Source: Hyphomonadaceae bacterium (GTDB taxonomy: Bacteria; Pseudomonadota; Alphaproteobacteria; Caulobacterales; Aquidulcibacteraceae). Taken from it: 6,561 nucleotides of DNA. The stretch spans positions 1-6,561 of the forward strand of contig DPWD01000071.1 of NCBI GenBank assembly GCA_003526465.1, in the 5' to 3' direction. A model generated the notes under the pieces. That model saw only the letters and a program-made list of their open reading frames with translations, did no database searches and had not been told where the DNA came from. Positions within the stretch are counted from its first letter, which is position 1. Each line of letters starts with the position of its first letter. Positions 5,701-6,561 of the stretch are shown here, piece after piece. The position numbers were made by a program, and so were the translations under genes.

Positions 5701-6561
5701 TTGCGAGACCTCAGGCCCGACCTGCGGGCCGGCATCGATTGGGCGAAGGTTCGCGCCGCCGCCGCCGGCCAACAGATGGAGCAATTGCTGCGCCAACGGG
5801 CGCGGCTGACCTGGCGCAGAGCCGCGAGCATCGCAGCAGGCGGGCTCCTGCTGATTGTCGTTTCGCTGTGGGTCTGGATCTATTGGGGCTTGCCGCGGGT
5901 TCCAGACGCCGACGCGCTGTGGGCGCTCAACCGCCTGTCCGCCGTGCGCTTCGTCGACCGCGAAGGGCAAACCCTGGGCGTGCGCGGACCCTATTACGGC
6001 GAGCGCGTGACCCTCGGCGACCTCGACGATTACGTGCCTCAGGCGTTCCTGGCGATCGAGGACCGCCGCTTCTACCAGCACGAGGGCGTCGACCGCATGG
6101 CGGTGCTGCGGGCGCTGCTTGCCAATGTGCAAGCTGGCGAGACCGTGCAAGGCGCCTCGACCATCTCCCAGCAACTCGCGCGCAATCTGTTTCTGACGCG
6201 GCGCCAAACCATTAATCGCAAGCTGCGCGAGATGGTGCTCGCTTCCCGCATCGAGCGGCAGCTGACGAAAGATGAAATCCTCGAACTCTATCTCAACCGC
6301 GTCTATCTCGGCGATCAGGCCTATGGAATCGACGCCGCCGCGCGCCGCTTTTTCGGCAAATCCGCGCGCGAGTTGAGCCTCGCCGAAGCGGCGATGCTCG
6401 CCGGCCTTCCCAAAGCGCCGTCACGCTCGGCCCCAACCGAGAGCCTCGAACGCGCCACCGCGCGCCAACACCTGGTGCTTGCCGCCATGGTCGAAGCTGG
6501 CTTCATCACTCCCGCCGACGCCGAGCAAGCGCGCAACACGCGCATCAGGGTGGTTCGCCGC
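5701..6561 (+). CDS. Class A penicillin-binding protein (PBP1A-like), N-terminal part, cut by window end
   Basis: This bifunctional peptidoglycan synthase polymerises lipid II glycan strands in the periplasm while anchored in the inner membrane. The 287 visible residues stay open to the last base, so the gene continues beyond the window. A basic cytoplasmic head (1-41) is followed by one membrane helix (about 42-64) and then the GT51 glycosyltransferase domain. Motifs in order: EDRRFYQHEG (120-129) with catalytic E120; QGASTISQQLARNLFL (150-165); RKLREMVLASRIER (173-186) with the second conserved glutamate E177; KDEILELYLNRVYLG (190-204); and FFGKSARELSLAEAAMLAGL (217-236). The transpeptidase domain would lie downstream. 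Without it, PBP1C or a monofunctional glycosyltransferase cannot be fully excluded, though the length and linker fit PBP1A. Start TTG 5701 is supported by GGAG at 5691-5694; the alternative is ATG 5776. No functional link to the polyamine genes is apparent. Confidence 0.88.
   Translation, partial: MRDLRPDLRAGIDWAKVRAAAAGQQMEQLLRQRARLTWRRAASIAAGGLLLIVVSLWVWIYWGLPRVPDADALWALNRLSAVRFVDREGQTLGVRGPYYGERVTLGDLDDYVPQAFLAIEDRRFYQHEGVDRMAVLRALLANVQAGETVQGASTISQQLARNLFLTRRQTINRKLREMVLASRIERQLTKDEILELYLNRVYLGDQAYGIDAAARRFFGKSARELSLAEAAMLAGLPKAPSRSAPTESLERATARQHLVLAAMVEAGFITPADAEQARNTRIRVVRR

Noticed and set aside
5400..6215. Open frame on the plus strand overlapping the end of spuC-like, the gap and the PBP1A start
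   Set aside because: Its product is very rich in arginine and proline and passes through the repeats, while another frame at 5701-6561 encodes clear GT51 motifs.

Overview
The window is high-GC DNA whose proteins look alphaproteobacterial. This is judged from the wording of the transporter and PBP1A-type proteins and from the style of the GC-rich intergenic palindromes; I cannot name a genus. Every recognised gene is on the + strand. No tRNA, rRNA, CRISPR array, phage gene or transposase gene was seen.

Positions 124-5403 form a polyamine (most likely putrescine) uptake and breakdown cluster. Three tightly overlapping genes encode the membrane and energy parts of a PotFGHI-type ABC importer: permease PotH-like (124-1029), permease PotI-like (1029-1877) and ATPase PotG-like (1874-3037). 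A PuuD/SpuA-like class I glutamine amidotransferase hydrolase (about 3128-3904) and a SpuC-like putrescine:pyruvate aminotransferase (4015-5403) follow. Together they would import putrescine and convert it towards 4-aminobutyrate, either by direct transamination (SpuC) or through gamma-glutamylated intermediates (PuuD/SpuA). The gene set resembles the Pseudomonas spu locus. The periplasmic binding protein (PotF/SpuD) and the gamma-glutamylpolyamine synthetase (PuuA/SpuB) are not in the window and may lie upstream of position 1.

After a gap of about 300 bases, a new gene starts at TTG 5701 and runs off the right edge. It is the N-terminal glycosyltransferase part of a class A penicillin-binding protein (PBP1A-like), unrelated in function to the polyamine cluster.

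Each noncoding gap of 90 bases or more holds a GC-rich palindrome of REP type: 11-55, 3071-3114, 3921-3985, and a pair at 5488-5534 and 5584-5637. Three kinds can be told apart. The first and fourth are inverted copies of one family and flank the polyamine cluster. The one at 3921-3985 can fold into a three-way junction whose two arms differ by a compensated base pair. These palindromes are the least ordinary part of the window. I see no convincing new multi-gene system; the coding content is well-known families in a slightly unusual arrangement.
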